A DNA stretch of 64,000 nt from the NCBI GenBank assembly GCA_964017145.1, contig OZ024849.1, positions 3,472,001 to 3,536,000 of the forward strand, in the 5' to 3' direction. Position 1 is the first letter of the stretch; each line of letters starts with the position of its first letter. Below, in pieces: positions 36,351 to 48,284 of this stretch. The notes beneath the pieces were generated by a model. That model did not search any database. It was not told the DNA's origin and was given only the letters and a program-made list of their open reading frames with translations. A program made the translations under genes and the position numbers. This DNA is from Agrocybe praecox (taxonomy: Eukaryota > Basidiomycota > Agaricomycetes > Agaricales > Agrocybaceae).

Positions 36351-38415
36351 CACGCGTCTAGTTTTGACGAGCGCCGTGCAGCGACTGCGATGACAATGTC
36401 TTTCGTAGGTGGTTTTAAGTAGTAGTCGGTTTCTTTAAATTTGAAATTTTTGGGAAAGCGGGGAAAGCGGGGAGAAGGGAAGGGAGCAAAGAACAACAGG
36501 TGCCACAGACGAAAGGAGAATCCGACTCGAGAGGTTAACTAAACGCGTGTTATGAGTCTTTTACGTAAGTAAAAGGGAGTTCTTTGTAGGGACCGTTTTT
36601 TGTTACGCTTTTGATCCCCAGTCAAATATTTTTGATGGATTTACTTTATCCGCGATAAGGGGCCGAAGGGCCTCTTATCTTAGGATAAGATGTCCAGGAA
36701 GGAAGATCGTCGTCCTTTTCTGGACCTCTTCTCGGACCTTCATTTGCGCCCCTATTACTTTAATATGGCAATATATACCTTGCTTCAAGATTTTTCGTTC
36801 TTCTCGTCGCTCTTTCCTGCTCCTCGAGTGCGAAAAAAGGACCTGCTCGCTCTGCCTGCTGTTTCAACTCTCTCGCAACCTTTTTTCGCTCCCACCCACC
36901 TCTCCTCTTCAGTGTTTGGTACAGCCACTGGGCAGCCGCACCGGTTCGCCTGGGTCATCCCAAACATTCAAGTCTTGGCGGATGGCTCCCAACGACGCGC
37001 TCTCTTTTGAGTCGAATCGTTTGGGACGCGTTTTCGATCAGTCACGTGAACTGTCAGACGCGCTTTCTCAGCACGCCACCGCCCAGACTTCCGCAACCTC
37101 CCATTTATCCTGTCACACGGATTTATGGGTTTACATATCTAATTAAATATATTTCATCTCATGGAATAAACATATGTATGCACCTTCCCTCTCTGAACAA
37201 ATCTGACGATGAACATGGGTGGGTGAAAGCAACATCCCCGCCACTGTGGCCATCCCTCCTTGCTGTTGCCATCTGCTGCTGTTGTGTTTTTTTACATACG
37301 TCGGAGATGGTTCTGCTGCGGTAAGATCTTGGTAAGATCCATGGCACCTCATCGATGACTGTCGCCGTCCTATCTGGTTCGTGCTTGTTAGTAAAACCTG
37401 AGGAGAGAGGAGGATGAAGGTGCATAGTTCGGTCGTTGTTGTTCTCAGAATCGCTGCGACACCGGCCAAATTGTTGCAAAGACGGGAGGGGCAGCTGGCC
37501 GTCATCATTATCATTGTTGTTGTTGCCGAGCCACCGCACACATCTCTATCAAACGGGGAGGGGTGAGGTAGGGTTGTCGTTGTTGATGGTGTTGGTGGTG
37601 GTTCATGAATTACTCAGAATGATAACATCAACTGCTTATGTGCAGGGGGCTAAAAGTCAAAACCTAATCTGTACCTAATCTACACCACAGTACTGCTACA
37701 CGTTTATGAGTGTCCGTTCGATTATTACTCCGCGGGGCACTCAGGGTCGGGTAAAATGATGAAGTTAAGCTCAATAAAGTAATAAATATCATTTCTGCCG
37801 ATTAGATATGATTTCAAAGAAACATCTTATCGTTATCTAGCCGTCTGAGGTGTCCGGGTCCGGTTGAGGGCGACAACACTTTAAAAAGTGCTTTGCTAAT
37901 GCATGTCCGCCGATGACTTTATAGAGCATTTCATTTAGTGTTTGTTCCACATGCGTAATACGGTGAGCGCATACGACTTACTTATGTTGGGGAATTTATG
38001 GGCCTGACCCTTGGCCTATGCCTTTTCAGGCTACCACGTACGTTATTTGACGTTATTCAGGCGGAACTTTACAGTTACCTCACAGTAGCTGTATCAGGTT
38101 GTGCGGTGTGTCTGAGTTTGAAATCTCACGGTACAGTCGTAGTCCTGAGTCACCTCACATTGGCTGCGCTGCAGCGGCAGCATTACTCCACTGCCTATCC
38201 GTACAGTTGGCGTACTGAAACACCGAGCGTCCGTGCCCCTTTTTGGCTATATTGATCATTTCTAGTAAGCTTTTAATCCCCACTTCGGAACTCCCTTTCC
38301 CCTCGATTGCTTTAATATAGGCACGCCTAAAAAAATGTAGCTCATTTCGGTGAAGTTTGAGACAGAAACTTAAAAAGCAACTTTATTTTTTAATCAGAAC
38401 TGAGCATATGACTAA
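36351..38415. other. Intergenic ~2 kb, nothing recognised
   Basis: Frames up to 132 codons exist (37143-37541, both registers, Gln/Asn-rich) but lack domains and splice support. An isolated TATGAGTGTCCGTTCG at about 37708 resembles the left terminus of the element starting at 38416; no partner end was found. Confidence 0.5.
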
Positions 38416-38473
38416 TATGAGTGTCCGTTTGTACATTTATGATTTTTTACATACATACTCAAATTTAAATATT

Positions 38474-38680
38474 GTCGACCATTTAAGTAAGATTGTCGAC
38501 CATTTGAGAGAGATTGTCGACCAAAAGATTAGATTGTCGACCATAAAATCTCATTGTCGACCATCAAAATCTTATTGTCGACCATCAAAATGCATTGTCG
38601 ACCCCAAATTTTGTATTGTCGACCACCTAAATGAATTGTCGACCACTTGCATTAACGAATTGTCGACCACTCTCGCCTAA
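38474..38680 (+). repeat. Left array of ATTGTCGACCA, 10 units
   Basis: Ten copies of ATTGTCGACC(A) at ~20-21-bp spacing with variable AT-rich filler. The core GTCGAC is palindromic. Regular spacing of about two helical turns suits cooperative binding on one face of the DNA. Confidence 0.9.
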
Positions 38681-39020
38681 CATGATTTTAGCATGCCGTT
38701 GCAGCCGGTCTCGCCTAATGCCAATTTTGATGCGCATTTCGGCATTCCGGCGTTGATAATAATTTAAACTCAGCTTATGCGCGTCGCGCAAGACTTAAAA
38801 TTATTATTTCTTGCTTTTTATATTTTACTTCTTACCTTATGAAACAATTTTGCACATACATACTAAATAAAACAAGCGGCTTATACCTTAATATCCATTG
38901 TACAGACATTTCGTACGCCTGTCAAGTCTTGGTCAAGCCCCTACCATCAAGATTTCTGTGGGGTGAGCTGGTATTTACATTAATAATAGCTTCAGACATT
39001 GGAATTATGTGAATGAAACG

Positions 39021-39560
39021 TGATGACGCACGTCTCAGTGACGCGCCTGTCACACGACGTTACAACTGGCTGGCTGCAGGGACTTGACTGGCTTTCCGCT
39101 CTCAGAAAGACCTGGTGTCGGTTTTTTTTGGCGGAATATCTTTATTGTATAGTCATATACATATGTCCGGAGTCTCATGTAATTCTGGTTCATTGGCGAA
39201 GCGCCACGAGTAGATACAGCAACGAGCGGCGATGTGCGCGTTGGACGCATACTGCGTTCCCACGGTTCATCTTCATACAGTAAGATAGCTTTCAGCTCTC
39301 AGAAGGACCTGGCAGTGTCGGTTTTTTTTGGTGGAATATCCTTATTGCATAATAGTCTACATATATACAGAGTTTTATGTAATACTGGTTCATTGGTGAA
39401 GTGCTATGAGTAGATATAGCAACGAGAGGCTGATGCGCACATTGGGCGTATGCCGCATTCGCACGGTTCCATCAGCGCGCGAAATAAGTGATGACGCAGG
39501 TCTCAGAGTGACGTGTTTGTCACATCATGTTACAACTGGCTGGCCGCACGGACTCAACAG
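39021..39560 (+). repeat. Internal direct duplications X-Y-Y'-X'
   Basis: Block X (TGACGCACGTCTCAG... ACAACTGGCTGGC) at about 39021-39085 recurs at 39490-39555. Block Y, from CTCTCAGAAAGACCTGG to CGCATTCGCACGGTTC-like sequence, at about 39098-39270, recurs at 39293-39472. Identity is moderate. Confidence 0.75.
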
Positions 39561-39825
39561 GTGCACAAACCGTCTGTACCAAGTAGATTATGTTGAAATA
39601 TTATAAACAGCTTGTGTTAGCTAATATTTACATGGCAAAATTGTTTTGTAAGGTAAGGAGTTAAATAAAACGAGGAAATAATAATAATTCTGAATCTCGC
39701 ACGACGCGCATCATGGCTGAGATTAAATTATTATCAACGCCGGAGTGCCGAAATACACATCAAAATTGACACTAGGCGAGACCGGCTGGAACGGCATGCT
39801 GAAATGATGTTAGGCGAGGGTGGTC

Positions 39826-40070
39826 GACAATTCAGTAATGCAGGTGGTCGACAATTCATTTAGGTGGTCGACAATGCAATTATTTGGGTCGACAATGCAA
39901 TTATTTGGGTCGACAATAGCATTTTTATGGTCGACAATCCAAATTGATGGTCGACAATAAGGTTTTTGTGGTCGACAATCCAATTTGATGGTCGACAATC
40001 CATTTGAAGTGGTCGATAATCTTACTTTAATGGTCGACAATTAGACATTATTGGTCGACAATAGCAACAT
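39826..40070 (-). repeat. Right array of ATTGTCGACCA, ~12 units
   Basis: About twelve copies of TGGTCGACAAT on the plus strand, the inverse of the left array. One is degenerate (GGTCGATAAT). The number and filler sequences differ from the left array although the flanking TIR blocks match. Confidence 0.9.
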
Positions 40071-40565
40071 TTGAGTATGTATGTAAAAAATAATAAATGT
40101 ACAATCCGGCACTCATACATACCCGGGATCACACAACTGAGAATGAATATGATCGTTATATGACTTATACATACTTAGAATGTGGAAGGCTGTGATGGCA
40201 GTTAACTTGAATCACAAGATACTTCTCAATAGAAGAGGGCAAAGAGAAATATGCGAGCTTTCTAGAGCGCATATCTCGCAAGTTGCTCGCAAGTGCTCTC
40301 AGATTCGCGCACTTGTCGGAGTTTAAAGACGAATGCTGGACGTATTCATGTTCATTTAACCACGTCCTCCGTCACCAAATATAACCGTATTCTGACGACT
40401 CTTGAATCTGGTGTGTAATCACATTTTTTGGCGTTTATGTACGCCCGAATGTAAAAATAGATCGCCCTCACTCACACTGCTAGTTGAAAATGGGCGGACT
40501 TTGGGAATACACCAGAAATTTCTCAAAAATGAGTCTTCATGGGATTGCATTCATGGAGCCAGCGA

Positions 40566-41276
40566 TCAGTTAGAACTCGAGATAGCATTGCGCATGGAAG
40601 AACTCACAGGCGACATATTAAGCTCTGCAGCAATCGGCAAAGCTTTGTGGAGGGGATGGTTATGTGTAAAGCTGTCCGGGTTCTTGGGAAACATGTCTTC
40701 AAAAAGATCGCGTGCAAATTTGCGGATGTTCGGAAAATCAAGCTGTTGAGGGATAGATATCAACAATAGTGACATGATATGGGATGCCGAAGATTCCTTG
40801 CTCAAAGGACTTGTAGGTCGTCAGTTTTGATTCTACAAAAGGGGATATGGAAGGCTATGAAAAGGTGAATTGAGCGTGCCACAGGATCACACATGCTTTC
40901 TCCATGACTCCAGCCCACAGAAAAGACAGCGAAAAAATTTTAATAATAAAATAGACACTTACATATCCTGGTATAGATGCTGCAGCAGAGCCTCCACGTC
41001 CTGGGACCTGATGTTTAACTCCGGCTCGAGGATTACATACTTCGCGGCATCGCGATTTTCATCATTACAAACACCAGAATTCTGTTGGGTGGCACCATAG
41101 CTATGACCCTCTTTTTATGTCTCTAATGCTGAGAAGAATTTTGAGTACTGCGATAACAAGGTATGATGGACCTTAAATCTCTGGACTTCCACGTTCAAGA
41201 CCAGGGAGCCATCTGGGAACCGGTAGATGGGATGATTGTGGACCACAGCTTCTTCATTAATCATATGCTGATCCAT
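40566..41276 (-). pseudogene. BTB/POZ protein, broken by a stop codon
   Basis: Starts MDQHMINEEAVV at 41276. The BTB core reads HPIYRFPDGSLVLNVEVQRF, KVHHTLLSQYSKFFSALE, then a TAA (41115-41117). The same frame continues past it with VILEPELNIRSQDVEALL, QHLYQDM and a GTAAGT donor at about 40965, so the stop lies inside what was one exon. After an intron the last part reads PNIRKFARDLFEDMFPKN, HKALPIAAELNMSPVSSSM, like the helical extension of the BTB gene at 20-21 kb. Similar architecture but clearly diverged from that gene. Without the stop it would be about 200 residues. Confidence 0.7.
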
Positions 41277-41855
41277 ATTGGAAAGGTGTGCCCTTGTAAG
41301 GTAGGAAGAAAAGATGGACAACATACGGTCACCGAATTCGATCACCGGCCGCCAGTCACACAAATCACGGGATTTACGATCCTACCTTATCAACGATTGA
41401 CTTGGTCAATTATTGTTGACCACGCTCAATAGAAGGCATACAAGTAACACAAAAAGGACCATAGATCACTGCACCAGAGGTCAGCCCCGTTATTGACATG
41501 ATCGTCATTTAAACTATTCATTGAAACAGGAAAATGCCAGTGGGCCATAAATATCTAGATCGCGGTACCCGGGGTCAACAGTAACATAAATACGATCGTT
41601 ATTTACTTATTCTTATTATTTAACTTATTCTTAGAATATGACAGGCTGTGGGATGTTTTCTCATAGTAATAGTACCACCCCGCCTTCCGCGGTACTAATA
41701 GACGAAGCTAATGGACCATTCCTATTTTTACTCACTCGGTACTTATACCTATGCTCTTTGGCACCCTCTGCAGAAGTTGAAGTCTCTTTCCTTCTCTCTT
41801 TTCCCCAATCATATCGTACTCTCTATCGCCTGTGCTAAACAGAAGCTTCGGAATA

Positions 41856-42523
41856 ATGCTCCTTCTTTCAACAGCACATAGGGGCCGCGTTCTCAGACGA
41901 AGGTTGCGCCTAATTCGACATCGACGATATTCAGCACGTCGTCGCTTGCTCATGGGCGCTAGCTATTTTCTCAAACTGGACCGCTCTTCCTATACTACAA
42001 AGCAATGCAATATCCACATCCATGGAAACATCAATATCGGCCGAGTCGATAGCTTGTATGACCATTCCCATTCAACAACCAATTCGTTCATGAATTCAAA
42101 CAACGCGACCACTACCACTATCCAGGGGTCCTTCAATGACAATTCCAGCTCTGCAAATATTGTAATGGGTACAGGTATACCTATGTTGATTGCCACATAG
42201 AGACACGCTTACTGACTCCTGGATTCTAGAGAACCAGAATTCAACATCGAAAGCGTAAACGAGATTCGCGTCGACGTAGACGATAAGACCCCTGGAGGTT
42301 CGTTCCTTTTCGCTTTCCTACTTAGATATATGAGCTAAGTACCTCTAACTTTGCAGGCAATTTTATGAGGGGTTGCATAGAACGGTACATATTCGCGGCC
42401 AGATTCTTTCATTCTTGTCAAGCTTCAATCTTTTCCTTCGGAGCTGGCATGATAGTAGCATATCTGGCTTTATCTTACTTGCAAAGGGCGCCTGTGGGAA
42501 GGCGTGGCTCTACAAATGGCTAA
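41856..42523 (+). CDS. Tail-anchored Asn/His-motif protein, family member 1
   Basis: I do not recognise this family. Three exons: 41856-42174, 42232-42297, 42357-42523, total 552 nt, 183 aa; all junctions GT/AG and phase 1. Order: Arg-rich N-terminus (RGRVLRRRLRLIRHRR), the segment CNIHIHGNINIGRV with alternating polar/Ile residues, an Asn/Ser/Thr stretch (HSHSTTNSFMNSNNA, TTTTIQGSFNDNSSS), an acidic exon 2 (EPEFNIESVNEIRVDVDD), and a C-terminal hydrophobic segment (IFSFGAGMIVAYLALSYL) followed by about a dozen mainly basic/polar residues. No signal peptide, so a tail-anchored membrane protein with its bulk in the cytosol is inferred. The repeated N-x-N/H-x-H pattern could form β-structure or an amyloid-like motif. 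Paralogues lie at 56727, 61091 and 63104. Confidence 0.7.
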
Positions 42524-42661
42524 TTTATCGGAACATAAGAACAATGCATAGCGTAGGACTAGACAGCTTACCTGCCAGATATATGATGTTTTGTAGAATA
42601 CGTTTTATTTGTTTTGAAGACTGCCACGTCGGGCTTGAAGATGGATGGACACTCCATCAAT

Positions 42662-43005
42662 GACCGATATACAAACATAAAGTGTGGTGATAGGGAGAAC
42701 AATATCCTCTCCCTATTATCCGTAGGGAAAACGAAAACGAAGTGTGGTGATGGGGAGAACACTTTCCTCTCCCCATCAGTAACAGGGAACACAAAAATAA
42801 AGAGCAGAACGTTCTCCTTTCCCCATCAGTAACAGGGAACACAAAATTAAGGAGGGGGACACTTTTCTCTCCCCATCAGTAACAGGGAACACAAAAATAA
42901 AGTGTGATGAGGCAAAAACTGTCCTCTCCCCATCACCAACAGGGAAAACAAAAATAAAGTACGGTGGTAATACGGAAAATGAAAGTAAAGTGTGGGTAAT
43001 TGGAA
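42662..43005. repeat. Minisatellite, ~60-bp unit, about five copies
   Basis: Units read roughly AAAGTGTGGTGA(T)GGGGAGAAC, a TTTCCTCTCCCCATCAGTAAC block, then AGGGAACACAAAAAT. The second half (CCCCATCAGTAACAGGGAAC) is best conserved in copies ending near 42840, 42895 and 42955. It lies about 140 bp downstream of family member 1. Confidence 0.85.
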
Positions 43006-43559
43006 CGACATAATTGAGTGTCAAAGCCTCAAAGGGGAACGAGGCATATAAGGTTCAGTGAATTTCAATTCGCACCCTCTACCCTCTTCGATCTATCTTG
43101 AACACTGCCGTTGATGACATCTGTTCTTTGGATAAGACAATGTGATGATCATACGAATGGACTTCCGAGATGTCGATATTCGAGAACCCTCAGTGTGTCC
43201 TCGGAATACACCAAATAAAGTAGCAAAGCGGACGAGGACGTGGACGATGACAAGAACGAAGATTGCAAACTGGGATATTATTACAACCGGACACTTTTTT
43301 TCTACACCCAACGAAGCAAGCACAGTCAAAGGCCAAGGCAAAAACAGACGCATTCGGCTCGGTACACAGACTGCAGGTAGACAAGGAATCTAATCTAATC
43401 ACAAGACGGTTCGGGCAGTCCGAGGTTGGACTGCGCTGCAACACGACAAATTTTCATAACACCATCCAAGTGTCCTTCGTCGACCAGATCGCGAACATCC
43501 AGCCCAGCCAATCCCAGCCAATCCAAACGGAACAGCAGAACATAATGGATTTAACTTGA

Positions 43560-45450
43560 CCCCACCGACTCGTAGAAAAAAAGCACGAATGAAAGGGGCG
43601 GAAGGAAAAGAACAAGAAGATGAAGGAGGAAAATTGCGCCATGACGTGCATACGTGCCTAACGTCATTCGTTTCGTTGAAACACCCATAGGGTAGTCTCG
43701 CCGCCAAAACCCAACGTCGATGCAGGAGCTCCTTGGGTGCTCGTACTGGTGCACGTTGGAGCATCCCCCAAGTAAGAAGACCGCTATATCCGGCCAGTTG
43801 GATGCTTGAACAAACCGACACGACACGACCGAATGGCGAGGGCTGAGCGCGGCGCATCGGGAATAGCATACCCATACCCATTTACTTTGAAGTCGCCCCG
43901 AACACGAAATAAAAAAATAAAAGCAGAAATTCGCGACCATGCATACGATTAGTTGGTAAATGCGGTGGAAGGATCTTCATGAGCTGTCCTCGAGCATAAA
44001 ACCAAAACCAAGCGTAAAAATAGTGATGAATCATGAATGTTCAACGAGCCGATGTCAACCAAGCGACGATCGAGCATCTGCAGCAGGAGTAGCATAACCA
44101 TACCCAAATGGAGTGCTGGAATGAACAAACAAATGAAGAAAAAACGAAAGAAAAAAACGAAAGAAAACAAGCGATGCACAAGGAGGGCGAGACTCGGACG
44201 ACGCGACGCGACGCAGTCGAACGACCGGGCAGCAAGAGCACTGGCAGCGCTAACCACGCATAATAAAGTCCTCCATCGGATACGCAAGTTTATCTAGGTG
44301 ATAAGACTTGAGCACATAATCGTATTCCAAGTTAACTAGTAAGCGCTTATGCTTGCAGCAAGATACGCAACGAAACGACATTTGGAGGGCTAGAGTCCAA
44401 CGTTAGCATCAACATAAGTGTTCGGCATTTCAATTTCAACACTCGCCTAAGTCAATACAGTAAACGACGGGCCCATCCATAACACTGTGTGACAACGTCT
44501 GTGTTGGGATGTTGTGTTCTCCACTCCTGAACGGTGCTATGGAATCAACAAACAAACCAGAAAGAGAGGGGTGACGAAAGAGAGAGGCAACGAATGACAG
44601 CCCGAGAGACTGAGATCGAGACACCGGGGCGTCGAGTGATTCGTGGGGTTCCGTCATGCATGCGTGTCTGCCATTTGGATGGAAGGAAGGGTGATGTAAA
44701 AAAGGGACAAACATGGAGTGAGATAGGTCAGGCTCATTAGTTGGAAGAATAAGAAGGGAGGAGAAAGCGAAGGGAGGGAGGGAGGAGAACAACATGAAGA
44801 GTGCAACAAAGAAAGAAGGAAAAAAATAACAAGCAGAAGGTATTACCTCATGCGCTAAGCGCTAAGCACGCATGTACACGCTCGGTGGCATAACAAGTCC
44901 ATCAACGGCGGCCGCAGCGCGTCAAGCGCAGCAATGTGGACGACCTAGCCTGCGAGTCGTCTCTTCGTAGAGTCGTCCTAGTCGTACTGGATAAGCATGC
45001 CCTATACTCAATCAGACTTATGGAAATTGACACGCACACACGGTGTACGGAAAGAGGGGGTTCTATCCAAGCCCAGGTTGATAAGGATGACGGAGAGAAT
45101 AAGATAGACGGGATAAGGTACTTACTCCAGCGCGTCATCGGGAAGGACAAGGTGGAGAAAGGAGGGAAGGGAGAAAGGAGGGAAGGGAGAAAGGAGGGAA
45201 AGCGAGGAAGGAGGGAGGTGCAACAAGCAGGAAATAACTACAGAACATGACAGGGGAGGGGAGAGAGGGAGAAGGGATAAGGGAGAGAGGGAGAGGTTTG
45301 GAATGTTTGAAAAAGACGGCGAGGGGAAGGTGGTCAAGAGAGAACGGGCCCAGGCCCCAGTTCATTTCAACATGTGTTGTGGCATTATTTGGCCAATGTT
45401 CCCGTGACCGACTGCCGGCGAGGGCCGAAAGTAGATTAGATTAGATCGTG
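43560..45450. repeat. Dispersed purine-rich repeat, copy B
   Basis: Shares with copies A and C the CATAACCATACCCAA sub-repeats (43865-44110), GATGTCAACCAAGCGACGATCGAG words, a GAGAGA...CACCGGGGCGTCGAGTGATTCG block (44600-44645), a GACGACCTAGCCTGCGAG block (44938), GGAGAAAGGAGGGAAGG runs, and an end block TGTTGTGGCATTA...TGACCGACTGCC...TAGATTAGATT (45376-45445), also found at 60620 in copy C. Confidence 0.7.
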
Positions 45451-47575
45451 TACAGTTTGAGATACCCCAACCTGCTGCATACCGGATTGCTCCAGCGTAC
45501 GCACGGAAACCGACTTTCACACCCACAACGCGCGCTCACGATACGCATCAAGTAGGTGCCGCACATTGCCAATGTCTTATGTCTTTGTCGTTGGCTCACT
45601 TTAACGATGGTTTCTTGATTATACACCAACAATTCACCAGTTTTGTTTTATATATTGACATATCTATATGTTTTTTGTCGAAACAAACATTTCCTTCCCA
45701 TTTTCATCATTCCGGTCAATGTAAATTTGATATTTCTCTCCGGCACCATACTCCACAAGTACAGAACTTACATGCACCGAGACTGCTGCTGAGGTAAATT
45801 CATCCTAAGGCCATATTTTTACTGGTTTGTGCTCTATCACCTCGGAGTTTGTAGTACTACATCTCTTACATTTCTTCTTAACGTCATCACTTTTTTCTTA
45901 TTGTTCGAGGATTCAAACTTCCTTCTCTTTACTTAATTTATTTGCTAATTCATAGTATACTATTCTCATCAAAAAATAGCCATTTAACACGTATTTACGG
46001 TATAAAAATATAGTCTACTCTACAATGGTGTGGCGCCTCGGCAATAGAAATGACGACAGATGATTGATGTTACCCACCGGAAGCCCCATCGTGTGCCTTA
46101 TTGCATTTTCGCACTTGATAGTACATCGTCGTCGCTTTCACGCATCTGTTTAGTATGCCCACGCTAAATTTTATCATTATTCTACCTACCTACAACGCGC
46201 TCTCGAGGGATTAGACCCTGGGACGATTCTCGATATTTTACGAACTCAAATGATTCCCCATCGTTTCACAGAGTCGTATTCACTATTCAATATACGATAT
46301 ACAATAGAATTATTGGCCATTTTTGGCACTTTGGCTTGAACCTCAACCGGAAATGAGTATCTGTCACGATAAAAATAAGCCTATATATAGAGCAGTCAAT
46401 ATTTGCTCGTAGTAGTGCAGTCCAGCTTACTAACCGACGCACTGACATCCCCCATCGTTCAGTCACCCCCCGTCCTTCCTTCACATGCCCCAACATCACC
46501 CCAACACATGCGGTTCCACCTCCCTCACCCGTACAAAACACTTTCTCCGCTCTCGCACAGCTTAGGAGACTTTCCCTGGAGCGCAAACTACTCCGATTCC
46601 AATAAATTCACAGAATTCCACATCCCCTCTGCATACGTTAGTGTTAGAATTAGGGCTCTGGTTAGTGGTTAGAGATGTTGAACAAGGGGACTCAGTCACA
46701 ATGAATATGACTATAGTTTAGTTTAGCTACCTGTTGAACATTGGGAACTAGACGACGGTAAACATGTGAACTGGCCCCAGTCACGATGAATTTGACTGAG
46801 GAAAGAACACTGTATGTGGAGATTGGTAGTAAGAATAGGGAACAAGGTTTAGATAAATAATAAATAAAGAAAGAAAATTGTTCCGTCGTCCACAGAAGAA
46901 GAAAAGGTGAACGACGGAGTCTGCACGTGATGGGTGCGTCGTTATCGGACGCGCATGCATTTTGCTGTGCGCCTGAGGCACTAATGGACTAGGCGAGTCC
47001 ATATCTAAAAAGAGGTTAGAGTTGGAGCTCAGAGGTTAAGTGGATTCAGGAAGGCGGGCTCCATGCCAGCCGCTTCAGCGGCGTTTCAATTCTTTGTACA
47101 TAACTACCGGTTATTGCAATTGCCGCCAGACCGCTGGACTGATCGCCGGACATTCCAAGCCGGAATTTCCATTATACAGATGCCCTCGTAGACTCGCGAC
47201 CAGTATGTTAGGTGGTGATTTGTCGTTGTCCATTACTTAACGTTGAGTTGTTTGGCTTCCTAACATCAAGCGGACATCAAGCGGACATCAAGCGGACTGT
47301 GAAAATGGGCATCACCACCTAACGACTGGGAGTAACGGGGACGATTTTGGAGGATCCCCCAGCGTGACAAAGACTTAGTGAAATTTCGCGTTTTCCGCGC
47401 GCACATTCTTGTTCAAAATCTTTGCTCTTTCTTTACACGCTCTACAAATTGTACTTGAAACACCTTGAATATATTGTATAGACAAGTATACAGCATATTA
47501 TCTTGAATAAATATAGATTTTACCTGAGCTTGCAGAATAGGAGTGATATTTGGGTCGAAAAACTGTGGAATTTCA
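45451..47575. other. Intergenic ~2.1 kb, nothing recognised
   Basis: Only short frames. A triplicated CATCAAGCGGA word sits near 47265-47297. No gene supported. Confidence 0.5.
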
Positions 47576-47935
47576 TCAAATTGAAGTAAAATCGAGAACA
47601 AAAAGTGGAAATACCAATTTGTTGTTACCATTCAATAGCAGGTAGTGAGAGGCGCATGTGGCGAAGAGACCTGTGAAATTTTGTTGATTCCAGCGGAGTG
47701 GGGCGAACATCTGTGCTGGAGCATGAGCACAGAGGGCCAGGCACTGGTGCATTATGAAGCGGTCAACCGTCTCCTCGTATTCGGCGCAATACGGGCCCAT
47801 GGGCAAAAGCGCATACTTTGTCCAGTGGAGGTCACAGGCATGTCCTGTGAGCGCTGTGAGCAGGGTGTTGTGAAGGCTGGCAATGTCACTGAAAAACCGG
47901 CGGCTGGGAAAATCAGGTACAAGTTTGTGGCACAA
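47576..47935 (-). pseudogene. C-terminal relic of a non-LTR retrotransposon reverse transcriptase
   Basis: The minus-strand frame reads ASLHNTLLTALTGHACDLHW, then CAEYEETVDRFIMHQCLAL. This matches the pattern at the end of fungal LINE polyproteins (LLxQLRTGH...L followed by EETVxHFLLxCPAY) that follows the RNase H domain. One expected Cys of the small zinc-binding element (PYCAEYEET) is kept and others are gone. The catalytic domains are absent upstream. Family assignment is by motif memory. Confidence 0.55.
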
Positions 47936-48284
47936 ACCTATACCTTTTCAGTGGTTTTCAGTTGACGTGTAGTCGCCATTTGCTGCCCTGGGATGAAACA
48001 AAAGCAATGGGTAAGCATTGAATAGCAAGTTGGTCTGTCGGAAATTTCATAAGTGCCTAATTAGGCCAATAAGGCACTTATAGTTATTTTTGTATTATTA
48101 GGCCTAATAAGTTTCAAGTTACGCCTTATTAGACACGTTGCGAACCTAATTAGAACAAGCATCAAACCTAATCAGATGTTTCGGTTCCCGAAAATAAGAG
48201 GCAGCAACTAATTAGATCTCCGCTTATAATCAGCATTGAGGCAAAAATTATAATGACATAAGCACGTAATTAGAATGCACAGTT

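Larger units (their letters stand above)
38416..40117. mobile_element. Non-coding element with ~0.5-kb TIRs and GTCGACC arrays
   Basis: About 1.7 kb. The left end TATGAGTGTCCG...TGTACATTTAT...ATTTTTTACATACATACTC is matched in inverse at 40040-40117. Similarity continues through the motif arrays, a CTCGCCTAACAT / GCATGCCGTT block, and an AT-rich stretch, to about 38895 and 39600. The interior (39000-39560) has two imperfect direct duplications. No protein is encoded. No convincing target duplication: the flanks differ, or at most TA/AT if the ends are shifted inward. It is probably mobilised by a transposase elsewhere that binds the repeated motif. Confidence 0.8.

Noticed and set aside
34573..36496. 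Many 60-130-codon frames
   Set aside because: All lie in the purine-rich repeat copy A and consist of low-complexity Ser/Phe/Leu or Arg/Glu runs.
37143..37541. Gln/Asn-rich protein on the minus strand
   Set aside because: Two registers are open with similar low-complexity content, no intron or domain pattern, no homologous copy in the window.
37705..37730. Second copy of the TATGAGTGTCCG terminus
   Set aside because: Similarity stops after about 16 bases and no matching opposite end was found.
38474..40070. CRISPR array
   Set aside because: The repeats are only about 11 bp with ~10-bp AT-rich filler, lie in inverted arms of one element, and the organism is a eukaryote.
46287..46672. Pair of opposing ~95-codon frames
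   Set aside because: Neither has a domain, and no splice-linked continuation was found.
47645..47965. 106-codon plus-strand frame with several cysteines
   Set aside because: Antisense to the LINE-like tail, which has a recognisable motif order; the plus frame has none.
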